Source: Comamonadaceae bacterium (lineage in GTDB: Bacteria > Pseudomonadota > Gammaproteobacteria > Burkholderiales > Burkholderiaceae_C). Taken from it: DNA of 44,291 nucleotides. Made by a program: the position numbers and the translations under genes. This document shows, piece by piece, positions 9,240 through 20,419 of this stretch. Where the stretch lies: assembly GCA_947446885.1 (NCBI GenBank), contig CANFHZ010000009.1, positions 1 to 44,291 of the forward strand, written 5' to 3'. Position 1 is the stretch's first letter. Every line of letters begins with the position of its first letter. A model generated the notes under the pieces. It had not been told where the DNA came from and did not search any database. It saw nothing but the letters and a program-made list of their open reading frames with translations.

Positions 9240-9693
9240 TTTCGTAGGACTTCTCTCCGCCCGGCGCCATAACAACGGCCGTGTCGCCCTCTTCCTTGCC
9301 GATCAATGCGCGGGCAATTGGGGAGCTGATGTTGACCAGGCCCAATTTCAAATCAGCCTCGTCCTCACCAACGATTTGGTAGGTCACGCGCTCGCCGGTG
9401 GTCTCATGCTCGAGCTCCACTGTGGCGCCGAACACCACGCGGCCACCCGCGTCGAGCGCAGCCGGATCGATCACCTGCGCGGCAGACAACTTGCCCTCTA
9501 TTTCCTGGATCCGGCCTTCGACAAAACCTTGGCGGTCTTTGGCCGCATCGTATTCGGCGTTTTCACTCAAATCCCCTTGGGCGCGGGCCTCTGATATGGC
9601 GTTGATCACCGTTGGGCGCTCCACCGTTTTCAAGTGGTGCAGTTCGGCTTTCAAAATTTCAGCGCCGCGCTTGGTGATGGGAATAGTGGCCAT
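9217..9693 (-). CDS. greA: Transcription elongation factor GreA
   Basis: GreA binds the RNA polymerase secondary channel and stimulates cleavage of backtracked RNA. The 158-residue length is standard. An N-terminal coiled-coil hairpin covers about 1-75, with [29 protein letters not shown] carrying the acidic tip residues D and E. The C-terminal FKBP-like domain contains [33 protein letters not shown]. It lies downstream of carB, separated by 110 bp of structured sequence, as in other Burkholderiales. The DUF4149 gene overlaps its 3' end. Confidence 0.97.
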   Translation of the reverse strand: MATIPITKRGAEILKAELHHLKTVERPTVINAISEARAQGDLSENAEYDAAKDRQGFVEGRIQEIEGKLSAAQVIDPAALDAGGRVVFGATVELEHETTGERVTYQIVGEDEADLKLGLVNISSPIARALIGKEEGDTAVVMAPGGEKSYEIVAVHYR

Positions 9694-9720
9694 GGGACAT
9701 CCAACAAAGTTCGGGAATGG

Positions 9721-9742
9721 TGCGGCGCTAAATCACGCCGCA
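9721..9742 (-). other. Stem-loop in the greA leader
   Basis: A 7-bp perfect stem (TGCGGCG / CGCCGCA) closes an 8-base loop, ending 28 bases before the greA ATG. No U-run follows, so it is not an obvious terminator. It could shape greA leader RNA or stabilise mRNA. Confidence 0.5.
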
Positions 9743-9751
9743 ATAAGCACA

Positions 9752-9802
9752 AAGGACAGTGCCAGCGCCGCGCGCTCCACTGTCCTTCGGTTCGAGCGCG
9801 CG
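9752..9802 (-). other. Two interleaved stems (pseudoknot-capable) after carB
   Basis: Starting one base after the carB stop, the minus-strand RNA has a 9-bp stem (CGCGCGCTC / GAGCGCGCG, 9794-9802 with 9769-9777). It also has a 10-bp stem (AAGGACAGTG / CACTGTCCTT, 9778-9787 with 9752-9761). The arms alternate 1-2-1'-2', with connecting loops of 6, 0 and 7 bases, which is H-type pseudoknot topology. Either stem alone would have a 16-base loop. The following bases (TTTGTGCTTATT) are only moderately U-rich. Confidence 0.6.
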
Positions 9803-9803
9803 A

Positions 9804-13058
<3,255 letters not shown>

Positions 13059-13081
13059 GTTGTTGTACTCTTTGCTCGAAT

Positions 13082-13753
13082 TCAATGCAGGCTGGCGCTG
13101 GCCAATTTGGCGGCGAACCACATAAACAGTCCACCCACGCCTGCCGATAAAGTCGCGGACAAGCGCACCCGGCGGCGGAAGGTCTGGGCCAAGCGCACAC
13201 CGGCAAAAATCAGGGCGGATAAATAGGCGGCGCTGGCGGCCATGATGATGGCGCTCAAAATCAGAAATGGCACCACCGGTGCGTCATACAAGGGGTCAAT
13301 GAACTGCACAAAAAACGACAGCAAAAACAAAATCGCTTTCGGATTCAGCAGGCTGATCACCAGAGCACGTCGAAATGGCTGGTCCATGCCAACGCCAGCG
13401 CCAGGACGGCTGGTATCGGCATCCGTTTGAGCCAGCACCGCGCCGCTTCGCCAACGCCAGACTGCAGCGCGCAGCAGGTTCAAACCGACCCATGACAAAT
13501 ACACCGCACCCGCATATTTCACGGCCATGAACAGCGCCGGGTAGGACCGCAACAGGCCCGCGGCACCCAAACCCACCAGCGCCAACAAAACGCTGTCACC
13601 CACAAAAACCCCCATCGCGCCCCGGTAACCCGCACGCACGCCGCGCGCCGTAGCGACCGAGAGCACAAACAGCGAGTTCGGCCCGGGCAGCAGGATGATG
13701 CCGATGGCTCCGATCACATACGTCCAAATGTCGGTCACGCCGTACCAACTCAT
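13082..13753 (-). CDS. leuE: Leucine efflux protein, LysE/RhtB family
   Basis: This 223-residue inner-membrane exporter has about six membrane segments. It matches E. coli LeuE well, for example [78 protein letters not shown] and the C-terminal [12 protein letters not shown]. LeuE exports leucine and some other hydrophobic amino acids in E. coli; the substrate here is inferred. The gene sits inside the carAB operon: its ATG overlaps the carA stop as ATGA, and carB begins 23 bp after its stop. Confidence 0.88.
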   Translation of the reverse strand: MSWYGVTDIWTYVIGAIGIILLPGPNSLFVLSVATARGVRAGYRGAMGVFVGDSVLLALVGLGAAGLLRSYPALFMAVKYAGAVYLSWVGLNLLRAAVWRWRSGAVLAQTDADTSRPGAGVGMDQPFRRALVISLLNPKAILFLLSFFVQFIDPLYDAPVVPFLILSAIIMAASAAYLSALIFAGVRLAQTFRRRVRLSATLSAGVGGLFMWFAAKLASASLH

Positions 13754-14916
13754 GCGCGCGACTCCATCTCCCGCACGAAACGGTCAAACAGGTAGCCGAT
13801 GTCTTGTGGGCCGGGCGAGGCCTCGGGGTGGCCCTGGAAGCAAAAAGCAGGCTGGTCGGTACGTTCCAGACCTTGCAGCGTGCCGTCAAACAGGCTGATA
13901 TGGGTGGCGCGCAGATTGGACGGCAGCGTGTTGGCGTCGACCGCAAAACCATGGTTCTGGCTGGTAATGCTGACCCGTCCGCTGGCCAGGTCCTTCACCG
14001 GGTGGTTGGCGCCGTGGTGGCCGAACTTCATTTTGAAGGTCTTGGCACCTGAGGCCAGAGCCATGATCTGGTGGCCCAGGCAAATACCGAAGGTCGGGGT
14101 GCCGGATGCGATCAGCGTTTGGGCGGCCGCAATCGCGTAGTCGCAGGGCTGCGGATCGCCCGGCCCGTTGCTGAGAAAAATACCGTCGGGTTGCAGCGCC
14201 AGCACATCGGCCGCGCTGGTTTGCGCCGGCACCACGCTGACCTTGCAGCCACGTTGCGCCAACATACGCAGGATATTGGATTTGATGCCGAAGTCGTAGG
14301 CCACCACATGGAAACGCGGCTGCGCTTGCTCTCCATAGCCCGCACCCAAAGCCCATTCGGTTTGGGTCCAGGTGTAGGGCTGGGTCGCACTGACCACGCG
14401 GGCCAAATCCAGCCCCGCCATGGACGGCGCAGCGCGGGCGGCCTCAATCGCACGCTGGCGGTTTGCGGGGTCTGCCAGTTCTCCCGCTTGCAACGCCAGA
14501 ATGCAGCCATTCTGGGCACCATGGGTGCGCAGATGGCGGGTGAGTTGGCGGGTGTCGATATTGGCAATCGCTACTGTTCCGGCAGCTTGCAGGTAGGCGC
14601 TCAGGGTCTGGGTCTGGCGGAAGTTGGATGCGTGCAGGGCCAGGTCTTTGACGATCAAGCCCGCAGCGAATACCCGGCGGGATTCAACATCTTCGGGGTT
14701 CACGCCGTAGTTGCCAATGTGGGGGTATGTCAGCGTGACAATTTGCTGGCAATAACTCGGATCGGTCAGGATTTCCTGGTAGCCGGTCATCGATGTGTTG
14801 AACACCACCTCGCCGACCGTCTGACCCGCTGCACCGATGGAATTGCCGGTAAAAACTGTGCCGTCTGCGAGAGCCAGGATGGCGGGCGGGGCGGTACCCT
14901 GAAGAGACAAAAGCAC
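13750..14916 (-). CDS. carA: Carbamoyl-phosphate synthase, small (glutaminase) subunit
   Basis: CarA hydrolyses glutamine and channels ammonia to CarB. The 388-residue protein begins [21 protein letters not shown] after its initiator. The N-terminal half contains [21 protein letters not shown]. The class I glutaminase domain has the nucleophile in [10 protein letters not shown] (Cys279) and the partner His in [14 protein letters not shown] chose GTG 14916 over the longer frame to 14961 because GGAG lies at proper spacing before it and family homology begins there. The stop overlaps the leuE start, so the two are probably translationally coupled. Confidence 0.96.
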   Translation of the reverse strand: MLLSLQGTAPPAILALADGTVFTGNSIGAAGQTVGEVVFNTSMTGYQEILTDPSYCQQIVTLTYPHIGNYGVNPEDVESRRVFAAGLIVKDLALHASNFRQTQTLSAYLQAAGTVAIANIDTRQLTRHLRTHGAQNGCILALQAGELADPANRQRAIEAARAAPSMAGLDLARVVSATQPYTWTQTEWALGAGYGEQAQPRFHVVAYDFGIKSNILRMLAQRGCKVSVVPAQTSAADVLALQPDGIFLSNGPGDPQPCDYAIAAAQTLIASGTPTFGICLGHQIMALASGAKTFKMKFGHHGANHPVKDLASGRVSITSQNHGFAVDANTLPSNLRATHISLFDGTLQGLERTDQPAFCFQGHPEASPGPQDIGYLFDRFVREMESRA

Positions 14917-14937
14917 GGGAATCTCCGATGGCGTTAC

Positions 14938-14956
14938 GGTGGGCCCCGGGGCACCC
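14938..14956 (-). other. GC-rich inverted repeat before carA
   Basis: A near-palindrome centred on CCCCGGGG with GGTG/CACC flanks, 19 bases long, lies 21 bases upstream of the carA GTG. In RNA it would form a strong small hairpin close to the ribosome binding site. A role in carA control is possible but is only an inference. Confidence 0.4.
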
Positions 14957-15038
14957 TGCACATCACATCTGGTCGATTACCAAGGGTGAAGAATTGAATT
15001 CGCAGGCGCCTGGCGGAGCTGCTTTGGAAAAGCCCACG

Positions 15039-15044
15039 ATTATA
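15039..15044 (-). promoter_or_regulatory. Candidate carA promoter -10
   Basis: A perfect TATAAT lies on the minus strand about 120 bases upstream of the carA GTG, but no good -35 hexamer is visible 16-18 bases before it. If used, it gives a leader of about 115 nt that contains the GC-rich inverted repeat. Confidence 0.45.
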
Positions 15045-15058
15045 TTCGGCGGGGCGTT

Positions 15059-15829
15059 TTATCTACCGCCAACGCTGCCTGCATACAGGCAAATGGCGGC
15101 AGCGGCAGCCACGTTGAGCGACTCCTCACCGCCAGGCTGCGCGATCCGCACCGTCAGCGCAGCGCGCGCCTCCCAGTGCGGGGCCACGCCCTGCCCTTCA
15201 TGCCCAAAGACCCATGCGCAAGGGTCCGGCAATTGCGCCTGTTGCAGCACCACTCCCTGGTGGGAGCTGGTGCACACCAGCGGAACGTTCCATGCCTGCA
15301 GATCGTCCGGCTCCAGGCCCTCGACCAGATGCAAGCCGAAATGGGCCCCCATTCCAGCGCGCAGCACCTTGGGCGAACACAGGGCTGCAGTCCCACGCAA
15401 GGCCACAACCTGGCGCACACCGAAAGCAGACGCGCTGCGCAAAATCGAACCAACGTTACCGGCATCCTGCACGCGGTCCAGCAGAACCGCGCTGACGCCC
15501 GGCAGAGGCTGCGCCGCCAGCGGGACATCCACCACAAAACCCATATCGGCTGGTGAATCCAGCGCGCTGATTCCGGCAAACAGGGCATCGGACAGCCGTA
15601 CGGTGTCGGGCGCGGCCTTGCGCATACCCGCAGATGCACGCTCCCAGCCTGCATCGGAAAAAACTGCAATGTGCGGCTGCACACCGCGCGCCAGAGCGGC
15701 GCTGCAAAGGTGCTCACCTTCTAACCAGATGCGGCCGGTTTTGCGGTAAGCCACGCTGTCTGAGCCCAGTTTGCGCAACTCCTTGAGCAAGGGGTTGTCG
15801 CGTGCCGTGATACTGCGGGGCTGCGTCAT
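15059..15829 (-). CDS. TrmH/SpoU-family RNA 2'-O-methyltransferase
   Basis: The 256-residue SPOUT methyltransferase begins [21 protein letters not shown], a short substrate-binding N-domain typical of RlmB/TrmH-like enzymes. The catalytic domain has the three knot motifs: [30 protein letters not shown] and [15 protein letters not shown]. It methylates the ribose of an rRNA or tRNA nucleotide; which one cannot be told. The start overlaps the rnhB stop as ATGA, so I chose ATG 15829 over the longer frame to 15976. It is the last gene of the long lpx operon. Confidence 0.9.
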   Translation of the reverse strand: MTQPRSITARDNPLLKELRKLGSDSVAYRKTGRIWLEGEHLCSAALARGVQPHIAVFSDAGWERASAGMRKAAPDTVRLSDALFAGISALDSPADMGFVVDVPLAAQPLPGVSAVLLDRVQDAGNVGSILRSASAFGVRQVVALRGTAALCSPKVLRAGMGAHFGLHLVEGLEPDDLQAWNVPLVCTSSHQGVVLQQAQLPDPCAWVFGHEGQGVAPHWEARAALTVRIAQPGGEESLNVAAAAAICLYAGSVGGR

Positions 15830-16437
15830 CGCCGGGCCTGCGTAACAGGGCGGAAACTGATGCGGTGCTCGGGGCAGGGCCCGTGCAAGGCCAGAGCGGC
15901 CAAATGCTCGGCGGTGCCGTAGCCTTTGTGCTTGGCAAAGCCATACGCAGGATACAGTGCGTCGAGTGCTGCGCAAAGCCGGTCACGGTGTACCTTGGCG
16001 ACGATGGAAGCCGCAGAAATTTCAGCCACTTTTGCGTCACCTTTGACAATCGCCTCGGCGCGCATGGGCAAGACGGGCAGCCGGTTGCCGTCCACCAGCA
16101 CGAGCTTGGGTGGCAAGCGCAGCCCGGCAACCGCGCGCTGCATAGCCAGCAAGGTGGCCTGCAGGATGTTGAGCTGGTCAATTTCCGCAGCACTGGCCTG
16201 GGCGACCGCGCAGCACAGGGCGTTGGCCTGAATGGCATGGAACAGGCGCTCACGCTTGAGCGGGCTCAGGGTCTTGGAATCAGCCAGACCAGCAATCGGC
16301 TTGCGCGGATCCAGAATGACCGCAGCCGCCACCACCGGCCCCACCAAGGGCCCGCGTCCGGCCTCGTCCACGCCGGCGACCAGTCCAGTGCTATCCCGCG
16401 CCGACACGGTCGCGTACAAATCTGCCGACTTACGCAT
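15826..16437 (-). CDS. rnhB: Ribonuclease HII
   Basis: RNase HII removes ribonucleotides from DNA and primers. The 203-residue protein has the first acidic motif [19 protein letters not shown] near residues 23-41, then [24 protein letters not shown], and [18 protein letters not shown] with the later catalytic acids. It ends with [19 protein letters not shown] chose ATG 16437 because the family begins shortly before GVDEAGRG. This start overlaps the lpxB stop by 8 bp, and the stop overlaps the next gene as ATGA. lpxB-rnhB order is common in Proteobacteria. Confidence 0.96.
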   Translation of the reverse strand: MRKSADLYATVSARDSTGLVAGVDEAGRGPLVGPVVAAAVILDPRKPIAGLADSKTLSPLKRERLFHAIQANALCCAVAQASAAEIDQLNILQATLLAMQRAVAGLRLPPKLVLVDGNRLPVLPMRAEAIVKGDAKVAEISAASIVAKVHRDRLCAALDALYPAYGFAKHKGYGTAEHLAALALHGPCPEHRISFRPVTQARR

Positions 16438-17626
16438 GGACGACACGGGCAATAGCGTCACTGGCCAGCGCGGGGGTATCGCGCAAGAGGTCGTGGTGCA
16501 TGGCGGTAAAGCAGTCTTGTAACGCGCGCAGGCGTTCTGGAGCGTTTTGAGCGGCGTCCAGCCAGTCCAGCGTGGCAGCAGCCAGAGCGGCTGGAGTCGC
16601 TGCGTCTTGCAGCAATTCCGGCACGACAAAGCGCCGGTTGAGGATGTTGGGCAGACCCACCCAGGGCTGCAACAACTTGCGCCCGATCAGCGCCGCCGAC
16701 AGCCATGACATGCGGTAGGCAATCACCATGGGGCGCTTGAACAGGGCCGCCTCCAGGGTCGCCGTGCCACTGGCCAGCAGCACCGTATCGCAGGCGGCCA
16801 GTGCGGCGTGCGACTGACCGTCGACGAGATGCAGTTGGCGCGACAAACCGCTGCTGCGCGCTGCCGTCTCGATGCGCGCGCGCAAGCCGGGTGCGGCCGG
16901 AACAACGAAATGCAGTTCCGGGCGTGCAGCCAGCATGCGCACGGCTGCCGCAAAAAACAAGGGCGCGAGGTAATCGATTTCCGAACGGCGGCTACCCGGC
17001 AGGATGGCGACCACGGGCGCAGCATCTGGCAAGCCCAGGCCACGCCGCGCAGCGGCCCGGTCCGGCTCCATAGGGATCAGGCCAGCCAAAGGATGGCCGA
17101 CAAAAGTGCTCTCGATGCCATGGCGGGCCAGCAGCTCCGGCTCGAAAGGAAAAATACACAGCACATGGTCCGCTGCGCGGCGCAGCAAGTCCATGCGCTG
17201 CGGACGCCAGGCCCACACCGAAGGGCAGACAAAGTGCACGGTTTTGGTTCCGCTGGCACGCAAGTCGGCCTCCAGGGTCAGATTGAAATCAGGCGCGTCC
17301 ACGCCGATAAAAACATCTGGCGGATCGCCGAGCAGGCGATCCCGCAACTGGCGGCGGATGCCGACAATTTCGCGGTAACGGCGGATCAGCTCCCAGCTGA
17401 ATCCGTGCACTGCCAGCTTGTCCTGCGGCCACCAGGCTTGCATGCCGCGGCGTACCATTTGTGGCCCGCCGATACCAAAGGTCTGCAGACCATTCCAGCG
17501 CGCCTGCATGCCGTCGATCAAGCGCCCGGCAAGCAGGTCGCCTGAGGCTTCGCCGGCCACCATGGCGACCCGCAGGCGGTGTGGGCTTGGCGGGTCTACG
17601 GGAGAACCAGGTTTGGACGCGGACAT
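16430..17626 (-). CDS. lpxB: Lipid-A-disaccharide synthase
   Basis: LpxB is a peripheral membrane glycosyltransferase that joins UDP-2,3-diacylglucosamine and lipid X into the lipid A disaccharide. The 398 residues include [18 protein letters not shown] near the N-terminus, then [52 protein letters not shown] and the C-terminal [27 protein letters not shown]. All of these are LpxB hallmarks. It starts 11 bp after lpxA and overlaps rnhB, within the lpxD-fabZ-lpxA-lpxB series. Confidence 0.97.
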   Translation of the reverse strand: MSASKPGSPVDPPSPHRLRVAMVAGEASGDLLAGRLIDGMQARWNGLQTFGIGGPQMVRRGMQAWWPQDKLAVHGFSWELIRRYREIVGIRRQLRDRLLGDPPDVFIGVDAPDFNLTLEADLRASGTKTVHFVCPSVWAWRPQRMDLLRRAADHVLCIFPFEPELLARHGIESTFVGHPLAGLIPMEPDRAAARRGLGLPDAAPVVAILPGSRRSEIDYLAPLFFAAAVRMLAARPELHFVVPAAPGLRARIETAARSSGLSRQLHLVDGQSHAALAACDTVLLASGTATLEAALFKRPMVIAYRMSWLSAALIGRKLLQPWVGLPNILNRRFVVPELLQDAATPAALAAATLDWLDAAQNAPERLRALQDCFTAMHHDLLRDTPALASDAIARVVHA

Positions 17627-17637
17627 GGCCGCAGGGC

Positions 17638-18438
17638 TTACCGGACGATGCCGCGCTGCGGCGACACACTGGCCAGAAAATCCAGCATCATGGCCACATC
17701 CGGGGCGGAATCGGGCGTGTTTTCCACCAAGCTTGCAATACGCTCGCGCGACTGATCCAGCGTCAAGTCGTCACGGTACAGGGCCTTGTGCATGGCTTTC
17801 ACGGCGGCCACACGCTCGGCGGAAAAGCCGCGGCGGCGCAGGCCCTCGTAGTTCATGGACCGCGCGGCAGCCGGCTGACCCTGGCACATGACAAAAGGCG
17901 GCAAATCGGCAAAGAGCAAGGCGCACATCGCGGTCATGCTGTGCGCGCCCAAACGGACAAACTGGTGGACGACGGTGAAGCCGCCCAGAATCACCCAATC
18001 TCCCACGTGCACATGGCCGGCAAGCTGGGAATTGTTCGCAAAAATCGTGTGGTTGCCGACCTGGCAATCGTGCGCCAGGTGCACATAGGCCATGATCCAG
18101 TTGTCATCGCCCACGCGGGTTACACCCTGGTCGCCCGGCGAGCCGATATTGAAGGTGCAGAACTCGCGCACCGTGTTGCGGTCGCCGATGACCAGCTCAC
18201 AGGGTTCACCTGCGTATTTTTTGTCCTGCGGAATCGCCCCCAGGGAATTGAACTGGAATATCCGGTTATCCCGACCAATGGTGGTGCGGCCCTCGATCAC
18301 GCAGTGCGCGCCAACCGTCGTACCGGCGCCAATGCGCACATCCGGACCAATCACCGTATAAGGCCCCACCGCGACCGAGCTGTCCAACTCGGCCAAGGGG
18401 TCAACCAGCGCGGTCGGGTGGATCAGGCTCACAGACAC
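17638..18438 (-). CDS. lpxA: UDP-N-acetylglucosamine 3-O-acyltransferase
   Basis: LpxA transfers a hydroxyacyl chain from acyl carrier protein to UDP-GlcNAc, the first step of lipid A synthesis. The 266-residue left-handed beta-helix shows repeated hexapeptides from [26 protein letters not shown] onward. The catalytic His lies in [16 protein letters not shown], and the C-terminus is helical. The start codon is GTG, 2 bp after the fabZ stop, without a clear Shine-Dalgarno sequence. Coupling to fabZ translation is likely. Confidence 0.97.
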   Translation of the reverse strand: MSVSLIHPTALVDPLAELDSSVAVGPYTVIGPDVRIGAGTTVGAHCVIEGRTTIGRDNRIFQFNSLGAIPQDKKYAGEPCELVIGDRNTVREFCTFNIGSPGDQGVTRVGDDNWIMAYVHLAHDCQVGNHTIFANNSQLAGHVHVGDWVILGGFTVVHQFVRLGAHSMTAMCALLFADLPPFVMCQGQPAAARSMNYEGLRRRGFSAERVAAVKAMHKALYRDDLTLDQSRERIASLVENTPDSAPDVAMMLDFLASVSPQRGIVR

Positions 18439-18440
18439 AC

Positions 18441-18890
18441 TCAGGCAGAGGCCACAACCGGACGCACGGCACAGGTCAACTCGGCTTGCACAGCCAGGAT
18501 GCCGTCGACCGAGGCCATGCCATTGAACTTGAAAATACCGGCTTTCATGCGCACCATCTCCACGTCCAATATCAACTGATCGCCGGGCTCCACGGGACGC
18601 TTGAAGCGTGCGTTATCGATACCGGCAAAGTAATAAACCAGGTCCTCGGTTGGCTCGGAGCCCAGCGCGTCAAAGGCCAACAAGGCGGCAGCCTGTGCCA
18701 GCGCCTCTAGCATCAATACACCGGGCATTACCGGGCGGTAGGGAAAATGGCCTTGAAAAAAAGGTTCGTTGATCGTGACGTTTTTCAGCGCCTTGATGGT
18801 TTTTCCCTTGTCCAACGCAATCACGCGGTCTACCAGCAAGAAGGGGTAGCGGTGCGGGAGTTTTTTCAAAATCTTGTGGATGTCCATCAT
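18441..18890 (-). CDS. fabZ: 3-hydroxyacyl-ACP dehydratase
   Basis: FabZ dehydrates beta-hydroxyacyl-ACP in fatty acid elongation and competes with LpxA/LpxD for hydroxyacyl-ACP, which explains its place between their genes. The 149-residue hotdog-fold protein has [13 protein letters not shown] (the catalytic His in [10 protein letters not shown]), then [32 protein letters not shown] with the catalytic Glu. Its first ATG overlaps the lpxD stop as ATGA. A second Met codon follows immediately. Confidence 0.97.
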   Translation of the reverse strand: MMDIHKILKKLPHRYPFLLVDRVIALDKGKTIKALKNVTINEPFFQGHFPYRPVMPGVLMLEALAQAAALLAFDALGSEPTEDLVYYFAGIDNARFKRPVEPGDQLILDVEMVRMKAGIFKFNGMASVDGILAVQAELTCAVRPVVASA

Positions 18891-19900
18891 GGCTGGCGCT
18901 CTCTTTCCAAAATTCGGATCCGTTCGCGCAGGCGATGGAGTTGTCTTAATGTGGCGGCATTGCGCTCCCAGTCGCCATGCTCATCCAGAGGAAAAACACC
19001 GGTGTACACACCGGGCTTGGTAATGGACTTACTCACGCAACTGCAACCCGAGAGGTGCACGCCGTCGGCAATCGTCAGATGGCCACTCACCAGTGAGCCG
19101 CCACCCACGGTGCAATTCGCGCCGATGGTGGCGCTGCCCGCAACGGCCACACTACCCGCAATGGCGGTGTTGCGGCCTATGCGCACGTTGTGGCCAATCT
19201 GGATCAGATTGTCGAGCTTGACGCCGTCTTCGATTACCGTGTCGCTGAGTGCACCCCGGTCTACGCAGGTGTTGGCGCCAATCTCCACGTCATTGCCTAT
19301 CCATACTGCGCCGAGTTGCTCAATCTTTTCCCAACGCTCACCGTCTTTGGCAAAGCCAAAACCGTCGGCACCAATCACCACTCCGGGGTGCACGATACAT
19401 CGCTCGCCCAGTACGCAGTCATAGCCCAGGCTGACGCGGGAGGTCAGCTCGCTATTGGCACCGACGCGGGCACCACGCTCCACCACACACAGTGGGCCGA
19501 TCCGCGCGCTGGGATGAACCTGGGCTTGGGGATGCACCACGGCGCTGGGATGAATCCAGCCGCCAGACCCCACCGATTCATCACCGCGCCACAGTCCATA
19601 TTCACGCCGCCAGAGCTGGGTCAACTTGGCGTAGTACAGATAAGGATCCGGCACCACAATCGTGGCACCGCGCGCCAATGCGGCATCCCGCATCGCCGGC
19701 GCAACAATCACACAGGCGGCCGCGCAGGCAGGCAGCGCTGCCGCATAGCGCGGGTTACTCAAGAAACAAATTTGCCGCGCCTGGGCCCGATCTAAGGGAG
19801 CGATCGCCTCGATGACAGTTTCCGGGTCACCAATCAGTTCGCCGCCAATGGCTTGGACAATCGCGCTCAGCCGGAGTGAAAACACTGCGGGATCACCCAC
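18887..19900 (-). CDS. lpxD: UDP-3-O-(3-hydroxyacyl)glucosamine N-acyltransferase
   Basis: LpxD adds the second hydroxyacyl chain, to nitrogen, in lipid A synthesis. The 337-residue protein has the N-terminal uridine-binding domain (about 1-100, with [24 protein letters not shown]). It is followed by a left-handed beta-helix with the catalytic segment [21 protein letters not shown] and a C-terminal helix ([17 protein letters not shown]). The start is GTG 19900 with a weak AAGAGA upstream; another GTG at 19885 is possible. It lies 12 bp after ompH and overlaps fabZ. Confidence 0.96.
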   Translation of the reverse strand: MGDPAVFSLRLSAIVQAIGGELIGDPETVIEAIAPLDRAQARQICFLSNPRYAAALPACAAACVIVAPAMRDAALARGATIVVPDPYLYYAKLTQLWRREYGLWRGDESVGSGGWIHPSAVVHPQAQVHPSARIGPLCVVERGARVGANSELTSRVSLGYDCVLGERCIVHPGVVIGADGFGFAKDGERWEKIEQLGAVWIGNDVEIGANTCVDRGALSDTVIEDGVKLDNLIQIGHNVRIGRNTAIAGSVAVAGSATIGANCTVGGGSLVSGHLTIADGVHLSGCSCVSKSITKPGVYTGVFPLDEHGDWERNAATLRQLHRLRERIRILERERQP

Positions 19901-19912
19901 TGCGCTGGTCTC

Positions 19913-20419
19913 TTATTTCGCGGCGTTCAGAATCTTCAGGACTTTGTCCGTCAGGTCGTGTTTGCCATTGTTGTAGGCCACTTCCTGAATGACCAGATCG
20001 TATTTTTCGGCGTCCGCAACCTGCTTGACGGCCTTGGCCGCTTTATCGAGCACCTGGAGCAACTCCTCGTTGCGACGGCCGTTGATGTCCTCCTGGAGCT
20101 CACGTTGTTTGCGCTGGAACTCGCGATTCATGTCTGCGAATTCCTTCTGGCGGCTCACACGCTGGCTTTCACTGAGCGTGGGCGCGTCTTTGTCAAAACG
20201 CTCGCTAAAGGTTTTGATGCTCTCACGTAATGCAACCAGGTCTTTGTCCCGCTTTGAAAATTCTTGCTCAAGCCGTCCTTGGGCAGCTTTGGCAGGTGCC
20301 GATTCGGTTGTGATGCGCTGGTAATTGATGTAGCCGACACGGGACTCCTGGGCGTGCACTGCCAAGGCAGCCAGGGCCACAAGAAAACCCCCAAGACATT
20401 TTTGAATAGCTGAGGTCAT
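19913..20419 (-). CDS. OmpH/Skp-family periplasmic chaperone
   Basis: Skp/OmpH escorts unfolded outer-membrane proteins across the periplasm to BamA. The 168-residue protein starts MTSAIQKCLGGFLVALAALAVHA, a Sec signal peptide with likely cleavage after VHA. The mature part has RVGYINYQRITTESAPAKAAQGRLEQEF and a long charged coiled coil (about 50-140), as in Skp tentacles. I chose ATG 20419, which shares one base with the bamA stop (TGATG). The bamA-ompH-lpxD order is conserved. Confidence 0.92.
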   Translation of the reverse strand: MTSAIQKCLGGFLVALAALAVHAQESRVGYINYQRITTESAPAKAAQGRLEQEFSKRDKDLVALRESIKTFSERFDKDAPTLSESQRVSRQKEFADMNREFQRKQRELQEDINGRRNEELLQVLDKAAKAVKQVADAEKYDLVIQEVAYNNGKHDLTDKVLKILNAAK

